From Neurospora intermedia (lineage: Eukaryota; Ascomycota; Sordariomycetes; Sordariales; Sordariaceae), in NCBI GenBank assembly GCA_037102815.1, contig BTPP01000001.1:2381001-2445000 (forward strand): a DNA stretch of 64,000 nt, given 5' to 3'. The position numbers and the translations under genes are program-made. The notes below the pieces were generated by a model. The model saw nothing but the letters and a program-made list of their open reading frames with translations. It did not search any database and was not told the origin of the DNA. This document shows positions 1 through 9,879 of this stretch, in pieces. Position 1 is the first letter of the stretch; every line of letters starts with the position of its first letter.

Positions 1-328
1 TATGTCATCCCGATCGTCGGTTGGCACCACCCACGATCAGAGCAGCTTAACCCTGGGGGTGATTAAGGTGGCTGTTCCTGCGGACCGCAAATGGCATGTA
101 TATTTGTCCAAGACATGACGTTGTTCAGGGCATTGAGTCATATTGTATTATTTTGCGTGGCGTGGCCCTTGCATGTAGGCGTTGTAATTGAGGGAGAAAA
201 GGTTGTTCGAGGAAGGAGACCATGGATATATTTGCAGTAACGACCAAACAGTGGACAATTCTTGAGAGTAGGTATAGTGTGTGTACAGGCTTCGTTGGGA
301 TGTGGTGGCTCAAGTGATCAGCTCAAGC
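1..328. other. Downstream flank of the Kap104 gene
   Basis: This stretch holds no open frame of note. It most likely carries the 3' untranslated region and terminator of the Kap104 gene, which reads leftward and stops at 329. No repeat or RNA gene is visible. Confidence 0.5.
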
Positions 329-3319
329 TCAGAGAGCGAAGAGCCTCTGGAGCAGCTCGAGGTCCTTGGCTTCCATTTGCATGAGAAAGTTGCCGAATCC
401 CGGAATGATTTGCTTGTAGACATTGATGACCTACGTGAAGGAACAGCCAAGTTAGACCAAATCAGATCATGGGAATTCTCGGGTTGAAACTTACGTTCTG
501 GAAGGCTTCATGCAACTCAAGCAAAACGGGCTTCTGCAGGCTAAGTTCCTGGTAGTTGGCAATTGTGCAGAAATAATGCAGTAGAACGCTCTCCATAGCC
601 TGGGGGTTGCGAGTAACCATCTCAGTGAAGCCACGCAGCGCTGTGGCTTTCTCTTCAGAAGGATCAACATCGTCCATTGTGTCGAGGAACTCCTCAGCGA
701 AATTGCCAAGGTGTGGGGCCACAAGCTCGGCGTTGTCAAGTCCTAACCTACCCAAGGCAATAGCGGCATTTTCGCTGACACCTCCGGGTACCCTGGGGTT
801 GGAGAGGATGTCAACACATCGTTGAATGAGCTGGGGCACGAATGGCGCCATGCCTGCCTTGTACTGAAGAGCAATCTCGCCGACACTCCAGCAGGCGTTG
901 TTGACTACGCTAAAGCTGTTGTCGACCTCCTCGTCCAGGATAGTGTCCATGTCCAAGCGCTTGATAACGACCGGCATGATGTTGGGCAGGAATGGCTTGA
1001 GTTGTTCAAAGACGTACTTGGCACAATCGCCGAGAAGAGCGTATGCCGATTGCTGAACCGCATCAGATTGATCCCCCATGCACAGAGCCATCAGCTCAAA
1101 GAAGGTTGGCTGGACGTTGGCAACAAGCTTGGAAGCCTTGTCATTGTCTAGGGCCTGGATGATGGCACTGAGAAGATCGAGGCTGGTGACCAGGAAATCC
1201 TCATCAGGTTGATCAAGATCGGTGTTGGTCTTTGCCTTCATGGCCTGCTCCAGGTTTTGATGAATAATTCGAATACACCTACCGAAAATAGGCTCGGCGT
1301 AAGGGGTGAAGGCATCGCCAAGGGCCATAGCGACGTAGGAAAGGCACTCGAGCAAGGGGAAAAGCTCCCGGGACTCATCGCCCACCTTCTGCCACCTATC
1401 CAGTAGGACTGGCATCAACTGGTTGCTAAGTTCAGGCCTAGCCAGGACGGGGCCGATGTGCTCAGCCAGCGTCTGAACGCAGTCGTAGAGAACCCACATA
1501 TTCTTATCCTTGTACTTGCCGAAGCACCGGATGTATTGCTGGATGATGGGTCCGCAGTATGGCTCAAGCGCCTTGCCCGCCTTCTCTTCTAGGTTTGCCA
1601 TAGCAGAGGCACCAGCCTCCTGGACGTTCTTGTTCTTGTCAAGCATCTTCTTGAGAATTCCGTCCATCATAGGCAGGAAGTATCTCTCCTTTTGTGCCTG
1701 GTTCACAAGGCTGACCGCCCACGCAGAGTATCGGCCAAGGGTCCAGCAGGTAATCTGGCGAACCACCGGCTCCTCGTCGTCGAGGAGACTGACAAGATAA
1801 GGCACCAATTCTGGAAGGTGGGGAACAACCACGTCCATGCATCCCTCAGCAACAGCACCAAGGGCGAGAACAGCCGCTTCTCTATAAGACCAGTCCTCGT
1901 GCTTAAGGTTGCTCTGCAAATATGGTAGAATAGAAGTGAAGACTGGTCCGCCAAAGTCGCGAGCAAATACGTCAAGTGCCGCCGCTGAGCACTTGCGGAG
2001 AGTCCACTTCTCATCGGGATTCTCATCTCCCTCGGACTCGCTGTCGTCAATTTCGCCATCTTCCAAGTCGTCGTCGTCTTCCTCCATGCTTGCAACCTTC
2101 TCAAAAGCGTTTCCATTCTTCGCCATATCAGCCGCGGTGTTTCCGTTAGCAGCACGGGTCAGCTTCTTCTTGGCGAACTGTGGCTTGATATCCTCCTCCC
2201 GATCTTCTTCATCCTCATCGTCCGAAGCACCTCCAAGTATGGCAATATCCTCGGGACTGTAGACCATGCACTCCAAAAGTACGGGGATGATGTCTGTGAT
2301 GTACGGTTCCAGGGCCCGCCACAGGTTATCGTGCTCTCCAACAGTCAGCCAGAACTCGGCAGCCTCAGTGGCAAGATCCTCATCGTCACCCTTTTGTTGA
2401 GCGATGATGTACTTGGCCAGGCCTTCGATATGGGGCAGAAGCTTGTCCGGACGGGTTTCCACCAGGTTTACAAAAGCACGGCAGACCTGTTTTCGGACAT
2501 CGATTGAGGGGTCTTCGGCCAGAGCAAAGAGGTGCTGTAGAAGGTCATCTATCGAGTTCAGCATGGCCTGCGACTTCCTAGGGGTGAACACATTGATGGC
2601 TGTGAGAGCATGGGCGCGAACTTTGGGGATCGCACTCCTGGTTGCCTGAATAAGCTTTGGAAGGAGAAAGTTGATAGGCCTTTGGCCGTTGTGTTCCCTT
2701 TCTAGCATCTTCGCATTGTCTTCGCAGATCTTTGCCATGGCAGCCATAGCTCCCTCCTGCGCCTCGGGCGTTACCTGACCAGACTCATTGGTCAACATCT
2801 TGAGCAACTCGGGCAGAAACTCGGGCCAGCCGTAGATTCCTCCCTTGTTGATCAGCTCGGTCGCAAGAGTGCCTGCATGACTGCGGATCTGTGAGTTCTT
2901 GTCCTGGAGCCCCAAGGGAACAGCCAACTTGACAAGAGCCAAGCTCTGTTCTGGAATCTTGTTATAGTTGTTCTTGATGTTGTTCTTCAGCATCAGAGCG
3001 GCGGCACAGCGCACAACATGCCAGTCTGCAGCGGTCGCTGGAAACTCCTGGGGTGGTTCCGGGCTCGAGAAGATCAGGGCCAAATAGTTGTTGATATCGG
3101 GCGAAGCTTTCGCTTGGTTAAGCATCTGGTTGACAAAGACAAGTCAGAATCTCTGTCTTGTGGCAATGCTCGATCACAGACTGGGTCACTAGATGATGCC
3201 GAGGGGCATTAACTCACGATTTCAGCCTGCTTCTGGGCGGCCTTATTGAAGGCGCTCAGGGAATCCTTCAGACATTGTGCCAGAGTCTTCAGGTTCTCTC
3301 CACTCGGTTGCCAAGCCAT
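329..3319 (-). CDS. kap104: Karyopherin Kap104 / transportin (importin beta-2)
   Basis: Nuclear import receptor that carries PY-NLS cargoes, such as mRNA-binding proteins, through the nuclear pore and releases them on Ran-GTP. Three coding exons fit: 3218-3319, 495-3125 and 329-430, with introns of 92 nt (3126-3217) and 64 nt (431-494), both GT-AG and both phase 0. The 944-residue product matches the usual transportin length. It is a chain of HEAT repeats; residues about 335-406 form a long acidic, low-complexity insert (runs such as DDEDEEDREED and EEDDDDLEDGE) in the place of the acidic H8 loop that ejects cargo. The start lies in a short first exon beginning MAWQPSGENL; the last exon adds 33 residues ending LLQRLFAL. 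The alternative end, reading through the second donor, would give a shorter unrelated tail and is less likely. Family identity is secure; Kap104 rather than another beta-karyopherin rests on the acidic loop and overall similarity. Confidence 0.9.
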
Positions 3320-4371
3320 GGTGATAATTGGGGTTGAAGTGACACAGGCGCGTAACGTCGGCGATGTGTCGTGTGGTGGCGGCGGCGGCGGCGGCGGCGG
3401 TTGGTGGGTTCTCGAACTTTGATATCGCGTAGCTGACGAGAACTAAAACGATGGTGTCGGGCCGATACCGGTGAACTGCTGAAGAGTCGAACGCAAGATT
3501 GGGAGGCACAAAGAAAATAGAAAAAAATGGCCGACTCGAATGAACTCTCTGACAGTGCAAGTTCAGTTGTGAGAGAGCGAGGCGCCGGGTCACCACAGCG
3601 CGGCCTTCAAGGCGGAGGTACTCTTTAGGGTTCGTTTAGTTGAAGCTGGTCATGGGTGGTCGCATCTGGCAGGCCGACGGGTAGCAAGAGCTGCAGACAA
3701 GAATCGGCAGTTTGTCCTCGGGAAGGAAGCAGGGTGTCGTTTCGTTGATGAAAGAGATACCCAGAAGCATTTGCCAGTGGTGGTAGGTCGACATCGATGG
3801 TGGTCGTGGGTGGGCGGCGGGCAAGGCTCGAGCAGGGCAATGTTTAATGTGGGGTGCAAAGTGGGCCTTGGCTGGCCTCTATTTTTTGCTGTGCCGTCAA
3901 GTGCAAGTGAGTGGTCAACGAAGGGGAAGGGAACGGAAACTTGTTGAAGACAAGTGGAGGTGCCCCTGCCCTGCACATCCCCTCTGCACTGGCACTTGGG
4001 GTTGGTGCGAGGTGCGATGCCAAGCCTTTCTGCTCGCCTAGGTAGGAGATGCGGGCCTGTCAAGAAGTGTGGCAGGTGTGGTCAGTGGTCTTCAGGTGCT
4101 AGCTCTGCGTGGGCGGTTGTAGCTTCCATCTGTCCAAGAGCGGGGCCGGGGCCACCTCCCACGCTCGATGAGGTCGTCGTCTCCCGCTCTGTACCTCATG
4201 TATGGCTGCCACCCGCCCGCTTGATGGTTGCACAAAACCCCTTCTGATAATGCTAAGCTTCCTGCTACCTGCGTATGCACGTACGCGCCTTGAAATGGAT
4301 GGTACAGTTACAGCAGCAACTCATTAATGCCCGAAGGAGATCGAACAGCAAATGGCACCGGCGTCATTCAT
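3320..4371. other. Upstream and leader region of Kap104
   Basis: About 1 kb separates the Kap104 start from the next open frame. The part next to the gene is probably its 5' untranslated leader and promoter and contains a GGC triplet run. Overlapping short frames on both strands between 3600 and 4250 show no domain and no consistent splice pattern, so no gene is called. Confidence 0.4.
3378..3400. repeat. (GGC)n microsatellite, about 7.7 units
   Basis: Perfect GGC trinucleotide run lying 59-81 bp upstream of the Kap104 start codon, so probably within the transcribed leader as GCC on the sense strand. Confidence 0.9.
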
Positions 4372-5055
4372 TCAAGAGGAGTCATCGGCAGAGCTTTTGG
4401 CGTCGCAGTCAATGAAACGCCCGGCCCTTTGAACCTCGACCAAGGGCCTGGCCGAGACTTTGATACTTTTGGGTTTGTCCCATTTCCCAGTTTGTGAACC
4501 GCCCGTCTCTATCAGGTCATACTTGGTTGAAGAAAAGCTGGGTTTTGTATGCGTTGTGAGGAAGGGATGGTAGTAAGGGTAAGGTATCCTCTCTCGCGTG
4601 TGGCCTCTGTTTCTAGGTTCAAGATCCTGCTTGATGCTCTTCCATATCTTCAGTTGGAACTGAGTTTCTAGACCGCTTCCCGTCCTTTGGGAATTGGATG
4701 GCAAGTTTTCCTCATCACTTCTTTCTCTCCTTCTTGCTGTACAGACCGCATCATGTCCATCCAGCACGGGCGGGATACCAGTCGCCCTTTTCAAACCTAC
4801 CAGACACATGGAACTTGGATGTCGCCAGAAGATCCACGACAGTGTTGCTGTGCAACAGACGACTGAGATCTGCCAAACCTGCCAGGTCAGCTTTGTGAGC
4901 CGATCTATCCCGCGGCCGTGTTGATGTGCCAAAGATGAAACTGCAGATAGCACCCTTTGCCTCAGCATAACCAGGGCTTTGGGGTTCAGAACATTTCCGT
5001 CAATTCTCTGAAGGTTAATCGCCTTCGGCCATGCCCCGTCGGGATATGGTGCCAA
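4372..5055 (-). CDS. Possible orphan protein, 227 codons, unrecognised
   Basis: An uninterrupted ATG-to-stop frame of 227 codons lies between the Kap104 and Pac4 genes. Frames this long are uncommon by chance at this base composition, but others of similar length occur in this window's promoter regions. The product has no signal peptide, one weakly hydrophobic stretch around residues 58-72 and a Lys/Arg/Ser-rich C-terminal half, ending with SSADDSS. I recognise no domain. It could be a lineage-specific gene, part of an untranslated region, or chance. Confidence 0.22.
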   Translation of the reverse strand: MAPYPDGAWPKAINLQRIDGNVLNPKALVMLRQRVLSAVSSLAHQHGRGIDRLTKLTWQVWQISVVCCTATLSWIFWRHPSSMCLVGLKRATGIPPVLDGHDAVCTARRRERSDEENLPSNSQRTGSGLETQFQLKIWKSIKQDLEPRNRGHTRERIPYPYYHPFLTTHTKPSFSSTKYDLIETGGSQTGKWDKPKSIKVSARPLVEVQRAGRFIDCDAKSSADDSS

Positions 5056-5172
5056 TCCATATTGCTACCAATATCCGACATGTATCAAGCAGGTAATCGA
5101 ACACGAAGGACAGTTCTATGGCCTTCTTGGGGCATGGATTCGTGGGAAATGACACGCCTTTGTGGCACGTTC

Positions 5173-5190
5173 AAAAAAAAAAAAAAAAAA
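5173..5190. repeat. Poly(A) tract, 18 nt
   Basis: Homopolymer run in the intergenic DNA downstream of the Pac4 stop codon. Confidence 0.9.
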
Positions 5191-5362
5191 GGCGAGTAGG
5201 TTAGGCAAGCTCAAACTAAGCGTTTGCAGAAACTCGTTGAGAAGGAAACTGCCGGAATCACCTTGGCCAAAAGGCCGAGGTGTTTGTGTGCAACAGCTTG
5301 TGCCCGTCAACAGTAGCAAAAAACTTGTAGTTGGGAAGGGTTCTTTTGTGAACGTTCGAGGC

Positions 5363-5839
5363 TCAGGACTGGACTCCATTGGGCGTCGCGTTGGCAGGTT
5401 CGAGTTTGGACAGGACAAGCTCGGCTACCTGTTTGAAAGCTTCCATCTCCTCTTCAACAGTCCCGCCAAGGCCGGCACTGGCAAAGCTCACCGAGTTGCC
5501 CACATAGGTAGGTAGTTGCGTCCTCCTTGTGATCAGCTTTGCCAGTCGGGTAGTAAACTCCAACGTCGGCTCAACCGTACAAAGAGGAGTTGACAAAGGC
5601 TGTGTCGGGTTGTATCTCTAGACCAAGATTAACCACTGTAAAATGCATCAAACAGGCGATAAACTCACATCGGGCAGTGCATAAACAAATGACCCCAATG
5701 GAGTGGGTGATGTAGCCTCTTCGGCCGAAGCAGTCGTGAGGAAGAGCACAACGGCTTTAGACTTGGCTGTCAATTGAATGTAGATGCGCGTGTCCATGGA
5801 TCGCGGTAGAGGAAGCGAGAGCTGGATAGGGGCATCCAT
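5363..5839 (-). CDS. poc4: Proteasome assembly chaperone 4 (Pac4/Poc4-like)
   Basis: Small chaperone that, as a heterodimer with Pac3, helps build the alpha ring of the 20S proteasome. Two exons, 5669-5839 and 5363-5617, are joined by a 51-nt intron (5618-5668, GTGAGT...TAG, phase 0) and give 141 residues, the usual size. The N-terminal half begins MDAPIQLSLPLP and runs into a beta strand rich in aliphatic residues (AVVLFLTT). The second half carries FTTRLAKLITRRTQLPTYVG, followed by GGTVEEEMEAFKQV, which parallel the human PAC4 segments around its ALAQRLARKT and EEMEAF motifs. Other small beta-fold proteins are possible, but order and spacing of the motifs support Pac4. The gene is divergent from the methyltransferase gene starting at 6766. 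Confidence 0.75.
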
Positions 5840-6765
5840 GATGTCCTGATGTCCGTGATGATCTCAAAATGTATTGAGGAGTTCAAGGACAATTTGCAAA
5901 TCTGAAATGACAGTTTACTTTGTTCCTGGGACTGGATTGCGAATGAAAGAGCTGGTCGTTCGGCTTCGAGATCGATGGAGGTTCGTCCAGGTATCTGATG
6001 TTCAACTTGCGAGCAGTGGCAAGGAACAGGCGGGACGGGAGTGAGGAAGACAGCGAGATGGAGTTTGGTATCGGCGGGTGTTGGACGTTGGAAGTGAATG
6101 GAAACATGTCCGCGGCTGGTGAGATTAGGCCCGGACAGCGTGCCGGACCTGAAGCAGGTGCAATAGCGAGAAATTTACAGCGGATGGCCCCTGCAGTTTC
6201 CCGTGCAATTGCCGCCTCCGGATTTCGTAGCGCCATCATGCATGCATGCATGAGGGGAACTGCTCCTTCCATTTCACCTTTACGACGATAATGAAAATTG
6301 ATGGACAGACACTGGATTGATTTGGTGAGAGCGCCGTAGAATGTTTGTTATTTTGATTTCCCTCCTCTCTTTATTGTTTTCATAAAACCTCCAAACATTG
6401 ATGTGGACAAACCACGGCAGATGGCGGACAACATGGATCAATGAACCCGCTCATAACCGGCCCGGCAGTGAGAGGAGACGACCGTTGCCGACCTCCGCGC
6501 CGAGACTCTTCAACTAGGCAAAAGACGCGGCTCCGATACTGGCCGCCCAGATCCACAACACCCAACGTTGACTACGCGTCCCCTCGCACTGATACTTGTA
6601 ACTGGTATCTCTTCGTCATATCACTTTGACCACAGGACACACAACACTCGAGAGGGACACTTGTCTTTTGCGCCCCGCCCTCGTCCCTCCAAAAGACGAA
6701 GACGCTTCAAGACTGCAACCCATTCATAAATCACAGAAGGACCCATCCCGATAGAGAAGCTTGAG
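5840..6765. promoter_or_regulatory. Divergent promoter region between Pac4 and the N2227-type methyltransferase
   Basis: A 926-bp span lies between two start codons pointing away from each other, so it must hold both promoters and leaders. Short frames inside it (for example 5883-6272 and 5998-6291) are mutually antisense and lack features. A (CATG) run lies at about 6236-6250. No specific factor site is claimed. Confidence 0.5.
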
Positions 6766-8105
6766 ATGGAGGAGGGCGAGCAGCAGTGGAAAGGTGTGAA
6801 GAGTGCCATTGAAGACCCGGAGGAGGCAAGAGTCATATACTGTGCACTCGACTCATTTGTGTCAGTAGCCCCCATCACTCCTGCTTTACCTCCGCCTTTG
6901 GACCCCGTCCAGACCCTAGTTCAAGCTCTTCAAACATGCATTTTCCCCATTACTGACTAAAGAGTAGCCAATATGCCCGGATAGCACACTTCAACTGCAC
7001 TCACTTGAGGAGGCAGTCCTTTTATGCTCTTCCCGAGGCTCACTGGAAGATGCTAGCAGCGCCACCTTTCAACTATCTGGACACTCTGGACAAGGTTGAC
7101 AATGCCATCGAGTCCAACGCTGAACTAGCACGCGCCATAGTCCGCGTAGGTCTGGTCAACTTCCAGCCACAGGACGTCACGCAGGGTAGCGAACCTGCGA
7201 TCCCTCCCCGATGGAGGGGCTGCGCGAAACGCGTGGATATCGACAAAGCCCGTAGTACTCTCAGGCAGTTCTACCGAGACTGGTCCGCTGAGGGCAAATC
7301 TGAGCGTGAAATATGCTTTGGCCCTGTTTTCCGCGCCCTAGAAGCACAAAAGGAGTCAAGGCCAAAGGACGCCTCGCCCATGAGGGTGCTTGTGCCCGGG
7401 GCAGGGCTGGGCCGCCTTGTCTTTGAGCTCTGCGCCAAAGGGTACGTTGCTGAAGGCAATGAGATATCCTACCATCAGCTGCTCGCCTCATCGTATATCC
7501 TGAACTGTGTTGAAAAGCCAGGCCAACACACCATTTACCCCTGGATTCACACTTTCTCTAACCATTCAACACGAGATAACCACCTGCGAAAGTACGCCAT
7601 CCCAGATGTGCACTGTGCAAACGAGCTCACACGATTGGAAGAGGAGGGAGTTGCCATTGGAGAAATGAGCATGACGGCTGCTGATTTCCTGTGTCTTTAC
7701 GCTGAAGACTACCAAGCCGAAGCCTGGGATGCGGTGGCTTGCGTCTTCTTCCTCGACACCGCTCCGAACTTGATTCGGTATCTAGAAACCATCTTTTATT
7801 GTCTGAAACCTGGCGGCCTGCTTATCAACCACGGTCCGTTGCTCTGGCACTTTGAGAACAATGCGCCTGGAGGACACGGGCATGACGATGATGACGGCGA
7901 TTATGATACTACGGGAATTGCGGACCCTGGCAGCTTTGAACTCTCTGATGACGAGGTGATGGCGCTGGTCACCAAAGTCGGGTTTGAAATCGTCTCGCGT
8001 GAGACCGGCATTGAATCCCCCTATCTTTTGGATCAGGAGTCTATGTTGCAAACAGTGTATAAGGCGAGCTCATGGGTGGCCCGCAAACCACACACTACGG
8101 CATAG
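6766..8105 (+). CDS. Carnosine N-methyltransferase-like protein (N2227 family)
   Basis: SAM-dependent methyltransferase of the N2227 family; animal CARNMT1 converts carnosine to anserine, while the natural substrate in fungi is not settled. Two exons, 6766-6860 and 6968-8105, with a 107-nt intron (GTCAGT...TAG) that splits a Val codon, give 410 residues, the normal family length. The junction restores the family's conserved entry segment YARIAHFN...HLRRQSFYALP. The SAM-binding loop RVLVPGAGLGRL lies near residues 171-182, followed by EGNEISYHQLLASSYILN, the acidic DAVACVFFLDTA strand and the C-terminal LKPGGLLINHGPLLWHFENN segment typical of the family. An acidic linker (HDDDDGDYD) precedes the last helix-strand unit. 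No targeting signal is seen, so cytosol or nucleus is expected. It converges on the dehydrogenase gene, leaving 218 bp between stop codons. Confidence 0.88.
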
Positions 8106-8323
8106 GACCGGAGTCACCTCTCATGACTTTACAACCGAATAGGTATGGGCTGTCACCGCGAGATTTATACATGTGACATATCCACATAGCATGGGCTATA
8201 GTGGCTCATGCACCAAAGGACGAAGAGGAGTGTTACAACATACCCACGCAGCATATCTACCTCTCGAATCTTTCTACATGAACTCCCTTTCTCTACAGCA
8301 AAGCTCGCTCCAATGCACCAAAC

Positions 8324-9379
8324 TCACAACTTCGCGCTCTCCACGTTCAACTGCCCCTTCGCCCACATCGCACCACCATCAATCGCAATCGTCGCCCCAT
8401 TCACGTGTGCACCCGCTCTACTCGCCAAATACACCACCACGCCCGCAATATCCTCCGGCCGACCAAGCCTCTTCATCGGGTTCGCCGCCGCGATGCTCTC
8501 CTTCCCGCCGCTCATATCCAACAGCCCATTGCTCATCTTGGTCGGAAAGAAACCTGGGCAAATGCTATTCACAGTAATACCCCTCGGTCCCAGCTCCACC
8601 GCCAGATTCCTCCCCAAATGAATGACCGCCGCCTTGGAAGCACTATACCCATACGTCCCTTGCTTGCCAATCGTCCCAATACCCAACCCCGCCACCGAAG
8701 CCGTGATGATGACGCGGCTCGGGTCCTCCACGCTCGCCTTCTTCTGCAAAAGGGGCGCAAACTCCCGGATGGTGTTGAACACGCCCCGGACGTTCAGGTC
8801 CATGACCTTGGCAAAGGCCGAATCGGGATGCTCGTCAAAGGGCGCGCCCCACGTGGCGCCGGCGTTGGCTAACAGAATGTCGACATGGTCGGTGTGCTTG
8901 GTGACTTCGGAGACGAGGTGCTGCACGCCTGATAAGGTGGCAGCGTCGGCGGGGATGGAGATGGCCTTGGCGCCCGGGGCGAGACCGGGGAGGGCGTTGA
9001 GGGTCTTGACGGCGCTGTCGCAGGCGGAGGCTTTGCGAGAGGAGATGAAGACTTTGGAGGCGCCGGCTTGGAGAAGGCTATAGGGGTGGGCGGGCTCAAT
9101 CAGTTAACGTTTTGGTGGGTACTTTTGAGTGGATGTGTTATGGATTGGGGATTTGGTCGGGTGAGGAGAGACCTGTAAGAAGAATATATAGTTGTAAAGA
9201 GACTGGAGAAGCAACATGGAAGTTGTTGTAATTTGATGATGGTTATGAAGTTTAAAACTGAAAATATCTTACGCAGAAGCAGCACTCAGACCCAATCCTC
9301 TCGAACCGCCCGTCACGACAGCAACCTTGCCCTTGACAGAGAAGAGGGAAGGGAAATCATTAAGCTGTGCGTCCGCCAT
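8324..9379 (-). CDS. Short-chain dehydrogenase/reductase (classical SDR)
   Basis: NAD(P)-dependent oxidoreductase of unknown substrate. Two exons, 9273-9379 and 8324-9077, with a 195-nt intron (GTAAGA...TATAG) splitting an Ala codon, give 286 residues. The cofactor-binding TGGSRGLG motif is at residues 23-30, NAG at 107-109, the catalytic Ser in IITAS near 163, and YSASK with Tyr180/Lys184. The C-terminal PGFFPTKM and NGATIAIDGG segments are those of FabG/RhlG-like SDRs, so a 3-oxoacyl or small-alcohol substrate is plausible, but substrate cannot be read from the sequence. Arg27 in the cofactor loop suggests NADP preference. There is no signal peptide. The RIP-damaged transposon lies only about 315 bp upstream of the start codon, so the promoter is confined to a short stretch or has been displaced. 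Confidence 0.88.
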
Positions 9380-9693
9380 TGTGTATGTTGTCTGATTCTT
9401 TCTCGTTCAATAGGTAAAAAAAATCTGAGAACCTAAAGAATGTTTATGAATGATAACTTTTGGAAAAGAAAGGTGAATAAGTTGATGTCACATATAAGTT
9501 TGAATTGAAAGATCCAAAACCCGTTCATGGTGCCCTGGAACGGAACGTGGGTCGCTTTTTGACATCGGAAAGTTTACCCCCTGTACTACTTGGTGTGCGG
9601 GGGAGAGACAGCTCGGTAGTGAGAGCCGAGGCTCTGGGGCCCCGCACTATGTTCACGCAGTAGATCGCCTCGCTTCGCTTCCACACTATACTA
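9380..9693. promoter_or_regulatory. Short promoter region of the SDR gene, bounded by the transposon
   Basis: Only 314 bp lie between the SDR start codon and the transposon end. It contains an imperfect hairpin around 9622-9636 (arms of AGAGCC...GGCTCT). Positions 9692-9693 are the left TA of the transposon target duplication. Unlike the transposon core, its base composition is normal. Confidence 0.45.
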
Positions 9694-9718
9694 CAGTGAA
9701 TACCCTAGTACGAGCAAC
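9694..9718. repeat. Left terminal inverted repeat of the pogo/Fot1 element
   Basis: 25-bp repeat starting CAGTGAATACCC and ending GAGCAAC; it pairs with 11791-11815 except at its 8th and 9th bases. TA precedes it at 9692-9693. Confidence 0.88.
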
Positions 9719-9739
9719 ACCAAAAATCCGGCCACAAGT

Positions 9740-9773
9740 GTTGCTCTAACAGGGGGGGTTGCCAGTACTAGGG
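9740..9773. repeat. Left subterminal repeat
   Basis: A second, inverted and degenerate copy of the terminal motif (GTTGC...AGTACTAGGG) with a G-run lies about 20 bp inside the left terminal repeat. A related G-run plus GTTGCTCGTA copy sits inside the right end, suggesting transposase-binding subterminal sites. Confidence 0.6.
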
Positions 9774-9879
9774 TAGGGGGCACGGACCACACCACCAGAA
9801 CATACATTTCCTAATAAATCTCCCGCAAAAGTAATACTATATAGATGAAAATTATTACCCTTTCTTCGTAGTAATCCAG

